Shown here piece after piece: positions 34,384 to 47,440 of a stretch of DNA of 64,000 nucleotides. The first letter of the stretch is position 1. Every line of letters begins with the position of its first letter. The notes under the pieces are model-generated. The model worked only from the letters and a program-made list of their open reading frames with translations, was not told the DNA's origin and did not search any database. This DNA is from Cololabis saira (taxonomy: Eukaryota > Chordata > Actinopteri > Beloniformes > Belonidae): contig NC_084596.1 of the NCBI RefSeq assembly GCF_033807715.1, positions 33,680,379 through 33,744,378 of the forward strand. Direction: 5' to 3'. The position numbers and the translations under genes are program-made.

Positions 34384-35778
34384 TCCTAATAAACCTCAGA
34401 TTGTTCCTGTTAAAGTACAGCATCTCTGTTTAAATGCTCTTCTTCAGCTGTCCCTTTTGGCTTTTTAAGGTGTCCTTTATGATTCAAACTTTGATCTTAT
34501 TTCTAAATATAAAAATTAATAAATAAATCGTAACATGATCCAGGGTGACACTTGTTGTATAGATGGACTCTTTTAAAGGAAAAGTAACTACACTCTTTGA
34601 GGAAAATGACATCTGTGAGTCGTGTCAACTTATCTAACGAATCACTGATGTCCTACTCTGATGTCAACTGAGAGAGCAACCAGCCAGGTTCATTAGCACT
34701 CTAAATCCTGTAAAGCCTTAAAGCTGGAAACAGGGCCATCTCGGTGTCAGCTGCTGGAAAATGCATTAGCTGATAAGATGGACTACCCCTTATGTAAGAG
34801 TCATAAAACAGTATGGGATAACAAGCTAATTACCTACAGTTTAATTTCCGGTTACATTAACTTGGAGACATGAGAGCAGTCATAACGATCACATGTGAAT
34901 ATCCTTCCTCCTGAAGTGTGATGGAGAAAGTGCGAATCTGTCATTTTAGATATGTGTGATATTGATAAAGTAGAACTAAAACATGAAAACAACAAGTTGT
35001 TCTGCATATAACATATCTGTTACTGTTACTTTAAAAAAAGAATAGTGTAGGTGATTATGGGCCACAATTTATTTATTTTTTATAGTTTTGTTACAAAAGG
35101 TTAGGATCAAGAATAAAATAAAAATTAAAGCTGATGAACAGGCCCTCGCACTCATGGCACAACTGTATGAGTTAAACTTGTGTGAAATCCGTTACTCTGC
35201 TGCCATTATCTCAACGATTCAAACTACCAGGCGTAGCTTAAATAATGTGTATTCTGTATGATGTCTGTTAACCACAATGCACAGTGTTATGAAAAACATT
35301 TTGAAAATGATTTGTTATAATTTAGAAACTGTTTAAAGCGTTTATTATTGCATTTACTTCTTAGTTTGTTTGTTTGTTTGTTTGTCAACTAGTTGGGGTG
35401 CTATGACAAACTCTAATGGAGCAGGAGGTGCTGCAGCAGCCTCAGCAGCCCATCTTCCCCTTTTGTAAATACGGATTAATATTTGTTGTCACTTGCTCCA
35501 GACTGTGGCATCTCATTCAGAGGAAAAACACTGCTGTGATGCCTTCAAGTTCTGCGTGTTTCAGTCTGAACAAATGACTTTCATCTGAAAGTTAAAATTA
35601 ATCTGTTGAACAAAAATGTAAATATAGACTTTCATGAAAATCCCAGAGTTCATCATGTTTCATCTGTAAAAGCTGCATGAAGTCTCCGTTTATGTGAAAT
35701 TTAGAAGAGTTATAAACGATAAAATAATTAATCCGTCTAAAATGAAAACTAAATTACATTTACTATTATTATTATTAT
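34384..35778. other. Noncoding interval, no gene seen
   Basis: AT-rich flank of the array, with a GTTT-repeat (TTTGTTTGTTTGTTTGTTTG) at 35366-35385. It ends in an ATT run at 35763-35778 that leads directly into the first array module. Confidence 0.45.
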
Positions 35779-36015
35779 GGGCATGCCAAGTAGTGGCATG
35801 ACCATATTGCAATCGTCCAGAATGGCCCAAAAGGCAATGTTGCTAGCGTTTCGCTAACATGCTAAAGTTGCAAAGGTCCCACTGCGCACCAGCGGGTGTA
35901 AAGCATGACCCCGCTCTGTTGTGGAAAAAAAAAATCCCCAAAAAAAGAAACACGGCCGAGAAAACCTGAAAAATGAAGGCGTTAAATTAGTATCTAGAAA
36001 GGTTTCCCTTTTTTT
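35779..36015 (+). repeat. Array module A1
   Basis: First module, entered from an ATT run. Long variant with GCTAGCGTTTCGCTAACATG in the middle. Closest relative appears to be A8 (shared GGGTGTAAAGCATGACC and CTCTGTTGTGG variants). Confidence 0.85.
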
Positions 36016-36026
36016 ATTATTATTAT

Positions 36027-36259
36027 GGGCATGCCAAGTAGTGGCATGACCATATTGCAATCGTCCAGAATGGCCCAAAGGGCAATGCTGCTAGCATGCT
36101 AAAGTCGCAAAAGTCCCACTGCGCACCAGCGGGTGTACAGCATGACCCCGCACTGATGTGGGAAAAAAAAATCCCCAAAAAGTAAAAGACGGCCGAAAAA
36201 ATGAGGAAAAACATGAAAATGAAGGCGTAAATTAGTACCCAGAAAAGGTTTCCCTTTTC
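36027..36259 (+). repeat. Array module A2
   Basis: Short variant (GCTGCTAGCATGCTAAAG). It shares the rare AAAGACGGCCG variant with A9. Confidence 0.85.
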
Positions 36260-36272
36260 TTATTATTATTAT

Positions 36273-36510
36273 GGGCATGCCAAGTAGTGGCATGACCATA
36301 TTGCAATCGTCCAGAATGGCCCAAAAGGCAATGTTGCTAGCGTTTCGCTAACATGCTAAAGTCGCAAAGGTCCCACTGCGCACCAGCGGGTGTACAGCAT
36401 GACCCCGCACTGATGTGGAAAAAAAAAATTGCCCAAAAGTGAAACACGGCCCAAAAAACCTGAAAAATGAAGGCGATATATTAGTATACAGAAAGGTTTC
36501 CCTTTTTTTA
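36273..36510 (+). repeat. Array module A3
   Basis: Long variant like A1, with TTGCCCAAAAGTGAAACACG in place of the usual TCCCCAAAAA block. It leads through an ATT run into B1. Confidence 0.85.
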
Positions 36511-36522
36511 TTATTATTATTA

Positions 36523-38047
36523 TTCCGCACTTTTTTTCGTCCGTTAATACGGCCCGAACCGCAACGTGCACCCATGCATGGCATACATCGTTGGATGCGT
36601 CTCCATCGTGATTCGATGGGTATTACTTTTCTCAGTAATAGGGGTTACCGTGGCAACGCTAGTTGCCAAAAAGCAAAAAAAAAGGCAAAAATTCCCGCGC
36701 TTATTGCTCGGCCGAACTTTATCGTAGAGACATCGTTCAAACTTTGAAACACTCGGCCCGAGAGTCTTTCAAGGACCATACAACTTCATCATTCTAGTTA
36801 TTACGGTTTTTGCGATATTTAACTTTCAATTTAAAAAAAAAATCCCTTTTATTTTGGACGTTTGTTGCTAGGCAACGGTTTATCGTACAGACATCATTAC
36901 AACATTGACAAACCCGGGACGCTTTGTACTGCAACATATTTTAGTCTCGTCATGCTTGCTATTACGGTTTTTGAGATATTCCACATTGTTCATTTTGATG
37001 CTAACGGAACTTCGGATGCTTGTTGCGCGGCAACACGATATCGTAGAGACTTGGTTCCAACGTTAAAAGACTCAGCTTCATGTGGACTACAACATACTGA
37101 GGTCTCATTACGCTGTCGTTTACAGCTTTTGATATATTAAAGCCAAATTGTCCCATTCTATCCTATGGGGCTTGTTACTATGGCAACAAAAACCAATGCA
37201 TCTGTATGGGGGACCATGTGAATAAACAATCTGTTAATGCTGCCCGAACCGGAACGTGCACCCATGCATGGCATACATCGTTGGATGCGTCTCCATCGTG
37301 CCTCGATGAGCATTACTTTTCTCAGTCAAAAGTGTTACCGTGGCAACGCTAGACGCCAAAAAGCAAAAAAAAAGGCGAAAATTCAGACGCTTATTGCTCG
37401 GCCGAACTTTATCGTAGAGACATCGTTCAAACTTTCAAACACTCGGCCCAATTGGCACTAACGGACCCTACAACCTCATTATGCTAATTATTACAGTTTT
37501 TGCGATATTGGCCTTTCATTTTTTATTTTTTTTCTGTTTGAATTTGGACGCTTGTTGCTAGGCAACAGGTTATCGTAGAGACATCGTACAAATGTCCCCT
37601 GACTAGGTACGCTGTGGACTTCAACATACTCAAATCTCATGAAGCTGGGATTTAAGGAAATTTTACGTCAAAATCCAGGCCAAATGGCCCCATTCATTCG
37701 GATGGGGTTTTGTACCACGGTGAAAAAAAAAACCTATCCGTTAACGTAGCCTGAACCGGAACATGCACCCATGCACGGCATACATCGTTACATGCGTCTC
37801 CATCTTGCCTCGATGGGCATTACTATTCTCAGTCAAAAGCATTACCGTGGCAACGCTAGATGCCAAAAAGCGCGCCCCATTAATAACTATTGGGAGCACA
37901 GGAATGAATGAAATACAAGCGTAAAAACACCTCAAACTGACATAGAACCACCCCGAACACAACCACTACAGCCCCAAACCAAAGCGGCGAGAGGGGACGA
38001 ATGGGCGGTAGGGCATGCCCATATCAAAATTTCCAGAAATTTTCTAG
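36523..38047 (+). repeat. Array module B1 (P-Q-R)
   Basis: 1,525 bp. Blocks begin near 36552, 37242 and 37749. Seven X-box-like palindromes at 36644, 36864, 37022, 37174, 37334, 37554 and 37841. End stem has loop CA, then CTAG at 38044-38047. Confidence 0.88.
36644..36657 (+). promoter_or_regulatory. Representative X-box-like (RFX consensus) motif
   Basis: GTTACCGTGGCAAC fits the RFX-family consensus GTNRCC, 0-3 bases, RGYAAC at every defined position. It recurs at the start of each P and many Q and R blocks. Whether any protein binds it here is inference. Confidence 0.5.
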
Positions 38048-38065
38048 TTATTATTATTCTTATTA

Positions 38066-39590
38066 TTCCGCACTTTTTTTCGTCCATTAATACGGCCCGA
38101 ACCGCAACGTGCACCCATGCATGGCATACATCGTTGGATGCGTCTCCATCGTGATTCGATGGGCATTACTTTTCTCAGTAATAGGGGTTACCGTGGCAAC
38201 GCTAGTTGCTAAAAAGCAAAAAAAAAGGCGAAAATTCCCGCGCTTATTGCTCGGCCGAACTTTATCGTAGAGACATCGTTCAAACTTTGAAACACTCGGC
38301 CCGATAGTCTTTAAAGGACCATACAACTTCATCATTCTAGTTATTACGGTTTTTGCGATATTTAACTTTCAATTTAAAAAAAAAATCACTTTTATTTTGG
38401 ACGCTTGTTGCTAGGCAACAGTTTATCGTACAGACATCATTACAACATTGACCAACCCGGGACGCTTTGTACTGCAACATATTTTAGTCTCGTCATGCTT
38501 GCTATTACGGTTTTTGAGATATTCCACATTGTTCATTTTGATGCTAACGGAACTTCGGATGCTTGTTGCGCGGCAACGCGGTATCGCAGAGACTTGGTTC
38601 CAACGTTAAAAGACTCAGGTTGATGTGGACTACAACATACTGAGGTCTCATTACGCTGTCGTTTACAGCTTTTGAGATATTAAAGCCAAATTGTCCCATT
38701 CTATCCTATGGGGCTTGTTACCATGGCAACAAAAACCAATGCATTTGTATGGGGGACCATGTGAATAAACAATCTGTTAATGCTGCCCGAACCGGAATGT
38801 GCACCCATGCATGGCATATATCGTTGGATGCGTCTCCATCGTGCCTCGATGGGCATTACTTTTCTCAGTCAAAAGTGTTACCGTGGCAACGCTAGATGCC
38901 ATAAAGCAAAAAAAAAGGCAAAAATTCAGACGCTTATTGCTCGGTCGAACTTTATCGTAGAGACATCGTTCAAACTTTCAAACACTCGGCCCGATTGGCA
39001 CTAACGGGCCGTACAAGCTCATTATGCCAATTATTAAAATTTTTGCGATATTGACCTTTCATTTTTTTTTTAAATTTCCATTTGACTTTGGACGCTTGTT
39101 GCTAGGCGACAGATTATCGTAGAGACATCGTACAAATGTTCCCCGACTCGGCACGCTGTGGCCGTCAACATATTCAAATTTCATGAAGCTGGGATTTAAG
39201 GAAATTTTATGTCAAAATCCATGCCAAATGGCCCCATTCATTCGGATGGGATTTTTTTACCACGGTGAAACAAAAACCTATCCATTAATGTAGCCTGAAC
39301 CGCAACGTGCACCCATGCATGGCATACATCGTTAGATGCGTCTCCATGTTGCCTCGATGGGCATTACTTTTTTCAGTCAAAAGTGTCACCGTGGGGGGCG
39401 CTAGACGCCAAAAAGCGCACACCTTTAATAACTATTGGGAGCACAGGAATGAATGCAATACAACTGTAAACACCTCAAACTGACATAGAACCACCCCGAA
39501 CACAACCACTACAGCCCTAAACCAAAGCAGCTGGAGGGGTCGAATGGGCCGTAGGGCATGCCCATGTCAAAATTTCGTGAAATTTTCTAG
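38066..39590 (+). repeat. Array module B2 (P-Q-R)
   Basis: 1,525 bp, end-stem loop GT. The R block carries GTCACCGTGGGGGGCGC, which destroys the third X-box. The Q block shares TTGCTAGGCGACAGATTATC and GTGGCCGTC variants with B9. Confidence 0.88.
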
Positions 39591-39594
39591 TTAT

Positions 39595-39840
39595 GGGCAT
39601 GCCAAGTAATGGCATGACCATATTGCAATCGTCCAGAATGGCCCAAAGGGCAATGTTGCTAGCATTTTGCTAACAAGCTAAAGTCGCAAAAGTCCCACTG
39701 CGCACCAGCGGGTGTACAGCATGACCCCGCTCTGATGTGGAAAAAAAAAATCCCCAAAAACTAAAACACGGCCGGAAAAACGAGGAAAAACATGAAAATG
39801 AAGGCGATATATTAGTATCTAGAAAAGGTTTCCCTTTTCT
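39595..39840 (+). repeat. Array module A4
   Basis: Begins only four bases (TTAT) after the CTAG of B2, without an ATT run. Variant GCTAGCATTTTGCTAACAAG. Confidence 0.85.
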
Positions 39841-39857
39841 TTTTATTATTATTCTTA

Positions 39858-41199
39858 TTCCGCACTTTTTTTCGTCCGTTAATGCGGCCCGAACCGGAAT
39901 GTGCACCCATGCATGGCATACATCGTTGGATGCGTCTCCATCATGCCTCGATGGGCATTACTTTTCTCCGTAATAGGGGTTACCGGGGCAACGCTAGTTG
40001 CCAAAAAGCAAAAAAAAAGGCGAAAATTCCCACGCTTATTGCTCGGCCGAACTTTGTCGTAGAGACATCGTTCAAACTTTCAAACACTCGGCCTGATTGT
40101 CCCTAAAGGTACGTACAAGCTCATTATGCCAAGTATTACAGTTTTTGTGATATTGACCTTTCTTTTTTTTTTTTTTTTCCATTTGACTTTGGACGCTTGT
40201 TGCTAGGCAACAGGTTATCGTAGAGACATGGTACAAATGTTTCCCGACTCGGCACGCTGTGGACTTCAACATACTCAAATTTCATGAAGCTGGGATTTAA
40301 GGAAATTTTATGTCAAAATCCAGGCCACATGGCCCCATTCATTCGGATGGAGTTTTTTACCATGGTGAAAAATAAACCTATCCGTTAACATAGCCTGAAC
40401 CGGAACATGCACCCATACATGGCATACATCGTTGGATGCGTCTCCATGGTTCCTCGATGGGCATTACTTTTCTCAGTAAAAAGTGTTACCGTGGCAACGC
40501 TAGATGCCAAAAAGCAAAAAAAAAGGCGAAAATTCGGACGCTTATTGCTCGGCCGAACTTTATCGTAGAGACATGGTTGAAACTTTCAAACACTCGGCCC
40601 GATTGGCAGTAACGGCCCCTACAACCTCATTATGCTAATTACTACAGTTTTCGCGATATTGACCTTTCATTTTTTTTTTTTATTTCTGTTTGAATTTGGA
40701 CGCTTGTTGCTAGGCAACAGGTTATCGTAGAGACATCGTACAAATGTCCCCTGACTCGGCACGCTGTGGAATTCAACATACTCAAATTTCATGAAGCTGG
40801 GAATTAAGGAAATTTTATGTCAAAATCCAGGCCAAATGGCCCCATTCATTCGGATGGGGTTTTGTACCATGGTGAAAAAAAAAACCTATCCGTTAACGTA
40901 GCCTGAACCGGAACGTGCACCCATGCACGGCATACATCGTTAGATGCGTCTCCATCTTGCCTCGATGGGCATTACTTTTCTCAGTCAAAAGCGTTACCGT
41001 GGCAACGCTAGATGCCAAAAAGCGCGCCCCATTAATAACTATTGGGAGCACAGGAATGAATGAAATACAAGCGTAAAAACACCTCAAACTGACATAGAAC
41101 CACACCGAACACAACCACTACAGCCCCAAACCAAAGCAGCAAGAGGGGACGAATGGGCAGTAGGGCATGCCCATATCAAAATTTCCAGAAATTTTCTAG
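39858..41199 (+). repeat. Array module B3 (Q-Q-R, short)
   Basis: 1,342 bp. Block starts near 39889, 40393 and 40901 are about 505 bp apart, so the P block is replaced by a Q-type block. End loop CA. Confidence 0.85.
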
Positions 41200-41203
41200 T
41201 TAT

Positions 41204-41440
41204 GGGCATGCCAAGTAGTGGCATGACCATATTGCAATCGTCCAGAATGGCCCAAAGGGCAATGCTGCTAGCATGCTAAAGTCACAAAAGTCCCACTGCA
41301 CACCAGCGGGTGTACAGCATGACCCCGCACTGATGTGGAAAAAAAAAATCCCCAAAAAGTAAAACACGGCCGAAAAAATGAGGAAAAACATGAAAATGAA
41401 GGCGTAAATTAGTACCCAGAAAAGGTTTCCCTTTTCTTAT
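41204..41440 (+). repeat. Array module A5
   Basis: Short variant, directly after CTAG-TTAT of B3. It shares the extended TATTTTTATTATTATT linker on its right with A10. Confidence 0.85.
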
Positions 41441-41469
41441 TTTTATTATTATTATTATTATTATTCTTA

Positions 41470-43501
41470 TTCCGCACTTTTTTTCGTCCGTTAATACGGC
41501 CCGAACCGCAACGTGCACCGATGCATGGCATACATCGTTGGATGCGTCTCCATCGTGATTCGATGGGCATTACTTTTCTCCGTAATAGGGGTTACCGTGG
41601 CAACGCTAGTTGCCAAAAAGCAAAAAAAAAGGCGAAAATTCCCACGCTTATTGCTCGGCCGAACTTTATCGTAGAGACATCGTTCAAACTTTCAAACACT
41701 CGGCCCGATAGTCACTAAAGGACCATAAAACTTCATCATGCTACTTATTACGGTTTTTGCGATATTTAACTTTCAATTTAAAAAAAAAATCTATTTTATT
41801 TTGGACGCTTGTTGCTAGGCAACGGTTTATCGTACAGACATCATTACAACATTGACAAACCCGGGACGCTTTGTACTGCAACATATTTTAGTCTCGTCAT
41901 GCTTGCTATTACGGTTTTTGAGATATTCCACATTGTTCATTTTGATGCTAACGGAACTTCGGATGCTTGTTGCGCGGCAACGCGGTATCGCAGAGACTTT
42001 GTTCCAACGTTAAAAGACTCAGGTTGATGTGGACTACAACATACTGAGGTCTCATTACGCTGTCGTTTACAGCTTTTGAGATATTAAAGCCAAATTGTCC
42101 CATTCTATCCTATGGGGCTTGTTACCATGGCAACAAAAACCTATGCATTTGTATGGGAGAGCATGTGAATAAACAATCTGTTAATACTGCTCGGACCGCA
42201 ATGTGCACCCATGCATGGCATATATCGTTGGATGCATCTCCATCGTGCCTCGATGGGCATTACTTTTTTCAGTCAAAAGTGCTACCGTGGCAACGCTAGA
42301 TGCCAAAAAGCCAAAAAAAAAGGCGAAAATTCCCGCGCTTATTGCTCGGCCGAACTTTATCGTAGTGACATCGTTCAAACTTTCAAACACTCGGCCCGAT
42401 TGTCCCTAACCGACCGTACAACCTTATTATGCCAAGTATTACAGTTTTTGTGATATTGACCTTTCATTTTTTTTTTTTTTTCCGTTTGACTTTGGACGCT
42501 TGTTGCTAGGCAACAGGTTATCGTAGAGACATCGTACAAATGTTTCCCGACTCGGAACGCTGTGGAATTCAACGTACTCAAATTTCATGAAGCTGGGATT
42601 TAAGGAAATTTTATGTCAAAATCCAGGCCACATGGCCCCATTCATTCGGATGGAGTTTTTTGCCATGGTGAAAAAAAAACCTATCCGTTAACGTAGCCTG
42701 AACCGGAACATGCACCCATACATGGCATACATCGTTGGATGCGTCTCCATCGTTCCTCGATGGGCATTACTTTTCTCAGTAAAAAGTGTTACCGTGGCAA
42801 CGCTAGACGCCAAAAAGCAAAAAAAAAGGCGAAAATTCGGATGCTTATTGCTCGGCCGAACTTTATCGTAGAGACATCGTTGAAACTTTCAAACACTCGG
42901 CCCGATTGGCACTAACGGACCCTACAACCTCATTATGCTAATTACTACAGTTTTCGCGATATTGACCTTTCTTTTTTTTTTTAATTTCTGTTTGAATTTG
43001 GACGCTTGTTGCTAGGCAACAGGTTATCGTAGAGACATCGTACAAATGTCCCCTGACTCGGCACGCTGTGGTCTTCAACATACTCAAATTTCATGAAGCT
43101 GGGATTTAAGGAAATTTTATGTCAAAATCCAGGCCAAATGGCCCCATTCATTCGGATGGGATTTTGTACCACGGTGAAAAAAAAAACCTATCCGTTAACG
43201 TAGCCTGAACCGGAACGTGCACCCATGCACGGCATACATCGTTAGATGCGTCTCCATCTTGCCTCGATGGGCATTACTATTCTCAGTCAAAAGCGTTACC
43301 GTGGCAACGCTAGATGCCAAAAAGCGCGCCCCATTAATAACTATTGGGAGCACAGGAATGAATGAAATACAAGCGTAAAAACACCTCAAACTGACATAGA
43401 GCCACCCCGAACACAACCACTACAGCCCCAAACCAAAGCGGCGAGAGGGGACGAATGGGCGGTAGGGCATGCCCATATCAAAATTTCCAGAAATTTTCTA
43501 G
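41470..43501 (+). repeat. Array module B4 (P-Q-Q-R, long)
   Basis: 2,032 bp because of one extra Q block (starts near 41505, 42186, 42696 and 43203). Its P block and first Q start share ACTGCTCGGACCGCAATGTG and CCCACGCTTATTGC variants with B10. End loop CA. Confidence 0.85.
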
Positions 43502-43522
43502 TGTTTTCTTTATTATTGTCCA

Positions 43523-43843
43523 TTTCGTCTCTTCGTCCGTTAATACGGCCCGAACCGTAACGTGCACCCATGCATGGCATACATCGTTGGATGCGTCTCC
43601 ATCGTGCCTCGATGGGCATTACTTTTCTCAGTAATAGGGGTTACCGTGGCGACGCTAGACGCCAAAAAGCGCGCCCCATTAATAACTATGGGGAGCACAG
43701 GAATGAATGCAATACAACCGTAAACACCTCAAACTTACATAGAACCACCCCGAACACAACCACTACAGCCCCAACTAAAGCAGCGAGAGGGGACGAATGG
43801 GCAGTAGGGCATGCCCATATCAAAATTTCGTGAAATTTTCTAG
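43523..43843 (+). repeat. Array module B5 (R only)
   Basis: A solitary R block of about 320 bp with a divergent left junction (CATTTCGTCTCTTCGTCCG) instead of TTCCGCAC. End loop GT, then CTAG. Confidence 0.85.
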
Positions 43844-43858
43844 TTATTATTCTTATTA

Positions 43859-45394
43859 TTCCGCACTTTTTTTCGTCCGTTAATACGGCCCGAACCGCAA
43901 CGTGCACCCATGCATGGCATACATCGTTGGATGCGTCTCCATCGTGATTCGATGGGTATTACTTTTCTCAGTAATAGGGGTTACCATGGCAACGCTAGTT
44001 GGTAAAAAGCAAAAAAAAAGGCGAAAATTCCCGCGCTTATTGCTCGGCCGAACTTTATCGTAGAGACATCGTTCAAACTTTGAAACACTCGGCCCGATAA
44101 TCTTTAAAGGACCATACAACTTCATCATGCTAGTTATTACGGTTTTTGCGATATTTAACTTTCAATTTAAAAAAAAAATCACTTTTATTTTGGACGCTTG
44201 TTGCTAGGCAACGGTTTATCGTACAGACATCATTACAACATTGACCAACCCGGGACGCTTTGTACTGCAACATATTTTAGTCTCGTCATGCTTGCTATTA
44301 CGGTTTTTGAGATATTCCACATTGTTCATTTTGATGCTAACGGAACTTCGGATGCTTGTTGCGCGGCAACGCAGTATCGTAGAGACTTGGTTCCAACGTT
44401 AAAAGACTCAGGTTGATGTGGACTACAACATACTGAGGTCTCATTACGCTGTCGTTTACAGCTTTTGAGATATTAAAGCCAAATTGTCCCATTCTATCCT
44501 ATGGGGCTTGTTACCATGGCAACAAAAACCAATGCATTTGTATGGGGGACCATATGAATAAAACATCTGTTAATGCTGCCCGAACCGGAACGTGCACCCA
44601 TGCATGGCATATATCGTTGGATGCGTCTCCATCGTGCCTTAATGTGCATGACTTTTTTCAGTCAAAAGTGTTACCGTGGCAACGCTAGATGCCAAAAAGC
44701 AAAAAAAAAGGCGAAAATTCAGACGCTTATTGCTCGGCCGGACTTTATCGTAGAGACATCGTTCAAACTTTCAAACACTCGGCCAGATTGGCACTAACGG
44801 ACCCTAGAACCTCATTATGCCAATCTTTAAAGTTTTTGCGATATTGACCTTTCTTTTTTTTTTTTTATTTCCGTTTGACTTTGGACGCTTGTTGCTAGGT
44901 AACAGGTTATCCTAGAGACATCGTACAAATGTTTCCCAACTCGGCACGCTGTGGACTTCAACATACTCAAATTTCATGAAGCTGGGATTTAAGGAAATTT
45001 TATGTCAAAATCCATGCCAAATGGCCCCATTCATTCGGATGGGATTTTTTATCACGGTGAAAAAAAAACCTATCCATTGTCATTGTCTATCATGTAGCCT
45101 GAACCGCAACGTACACCCATGCATGGCATACATCGTTAGACGCGTCTCCATGTTGCCTCGATGAGCATTACTTTTTTCAGTCAAAAGTGTCACCGTGGGG
45201 GGCGCTAGACGCCAAAAAGCGCGCCCCATTTTTAACTATTGGGAGCACAGGAATTAATGCAATACAACCGTAAACACCTCAAACTGACATAGAACCGCCC
45301 CGAACACAACCACTACAGCCCTAAACCAAAGCAGCAAGAGGGGTCGAATGGGCGGTAGGGCATGCCCATATCAAAATTTCCAGAAATTTTCTAG
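43859..45394 (+). repeat. Array module B6 (P-Q-R)
   Basis: 1,536 bp. It includes GTTACCATGGCAAC at 43980 and 44510 and GTTACCGTGGCAAC at 44670, all full X-box matches. The Q block has the variant GTGCCTTAATGTGCATGAC shared with B11. End loop CA. Confidence 0.88.
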
Positions 45395-45409
45395 TTATTA
45401 TTATTCTTA

Positions 45410-46937
45410 TTCCGCACTTTTTTTCGTCCGTTAATACGGCCCGAACCGCAACGTGCGCCCATGCATGGCATACATCGTTGGATGCGTCTCCATCGTGATT
45501 CGATGGGCATTACTTTTCTCCGTAATAGGGGTTACCGTGGCAACGCTAGTTGCCAAAAAGCAAAAAAAAAGGCGAAAATTCCCGCGCTTATCACTCGGCC
45601 GAACTTTATCGTAGAGACATCGTTCAGACTTTGAAACACTCGGCCTGATAGTCTTTAAAGGACCATACAACTTCATCATGCTAGTTATTACGGTTTTTGC
45701 GATATTTAACTTTCAATTTAAAAAAAAAATCACTTTTATTTTGGACGCTTGTTGCTAGGCAACGGTTTATCGTACAGACATCTTTACAACATTGACCAAC
45801 CCGGGACGCTTTGTACTGCAACATATTTTAGTCTTGTCATGCTTGCCATTACGGTTTTTGAGATATTCCACATTGTTCATTTTGATGCTAACGGAACTTC
45901 GGATGCTTGTTGCGCGGCAACGCGGTATCGCAGGGACTTGGTTCCAACGTTAAAAGACTCAGGTTGATGTGGACTACAACATACTGAGGTCTCATTACGC
46001 TGTCGTTTACAGCTTTTGAGATATTAAAGCCAAATTGTCCCATTCTATCCTATGGGGCTTGTTACCATGGCAACAAAAACCAATGCATTTGTATGGGGGA
46101 CCATGTGAATAAACAATCTGTTAATGCTGCCCGAACCGGAATGTGCACCCATGCATGGCATATATCGTTGGATGCGTCTCCATCGTGCCTCGATGGGCAT
46201 TACTTTTCTCAGTCAAAAGTGTTACCGTGGCAACGCTAGATGCCATAAAGCAAAAAAAAAGGCAAAAATTCAGACGCTTATTGCTCGGTCGAACTTTATC
46301 GTAGAGACATCGTTCAAACTTTCAAACACTCGGCCCGATTGTCCCTAACGCTACGTACAACCTCATTATGCTAATTATTACAGTTTTTTGAGATATTGGC
46401 CTTTCATTTTTTTCTTTATTTCCGTTTGACTTTGGACGCTTGTTGCTAGGCAACAGATTATCGTAGAGACATCCTACAAATGTTCCCCGACTCGGCACGC
46501 TGTGGACTTCAACATATTCAAATTTCATGAAGCTGTTATTTAAGGAAATTTTATGTCAAAATCCATGCCAAATGGCCCCATTCATTTGGATGGGTTTTTT
46601 TTACCACGGTGAAACAAAAACCTATCCGTTAATGTAGCCTGAACCGCAACGTGCACCCATGCATGGCATACATCGTTAGATGCGTCTCCATGTTGCCTTG
46701 ATGGGCATTACTTTTTTCAGTCAAAAGTGTCACCGTGGGGGGCGCTAGACGCCAAAAAGCGCGCCCCATTTTTAACTATTGGGAGCACAGGAATGAATGC
46801 AATACAAGCGTAAAAACGCCTCAAACTGACATAGAACCACCTTTAAACACAACCACTACAGCCCCAAACCAAAGCGGCGAGAGGGGACGAATGGGCGGTA
46901 GGGCATGCCCATATCAAAATTTCCTGAAATTTTCTAG
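45410..46937 (+). repeat. Array module B7 (P-Q-R)
   Basis: 1,528 bp. It shares the first-block variants ACGTGCGCCCATGC and CGCTTATCACTCGGCC with B11. End loop CT, the only copy with this loop. Confidence 0.88.
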
Positions 46938-46944
46938 TTATTAT

Positions 46945-47180
46945 GGGCATGCCAAGTAGTGGCATGACCATATTGCAATCGTCCAGAATGGCCCAAAGGG
47001 CAATGCTGCTAGCATGCTAAAGTCGCAAAAGTCCCACTGCGCACCAGCGGGTGTACAGCATGACCCCGCACTGATGTGGAAAAAAAAAATCCCCAAAAAG
47101 TAAAACACGGCCGAAAAAATGAGGAAAAACATGAAAATGAAGGCGATATATTAGTATCTAGAAAAGGTTTCCCTTTTCTT
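46945..47180 (+). repeat. Array module A6
   Basis: Short variant. Begins seven bases after the B7 CTAG. Confidence 0.85.
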
Positions 47181-47188
47181 ATTATTAT

Positions 47189-47427
47189 GGGCATGCCAAG
47201 TAATGGCATGACCATATTGCAATCGTCCAGAATGAATGTTGCTAGCATTTTGCTAACAAGCTAAAGTCGCAAAAGTCCCACGTCACACCAGCGGGTGTAC
47301 AGCATGACCCCGCTCTGATGTGGAACAAAAAGATCCCCAAAAAATAAAACACACCCGAATAAATGAGGAAAAACATGAAAATGAAGGCGATTTAATGGTA
47401 TACAGAAAAGGTTTCCCTTTTTTTATT
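47189..47427 (+). repeat. Array module A7
   Basis: Most divergent A copy: it lacks the GGCCCAAAGGGC block after CCAGAAT and carries ACACACCCGAATAAATGAGG. Confidence 0.85.
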
Positions 47428-47440
47428 ATTATTATTTTTA

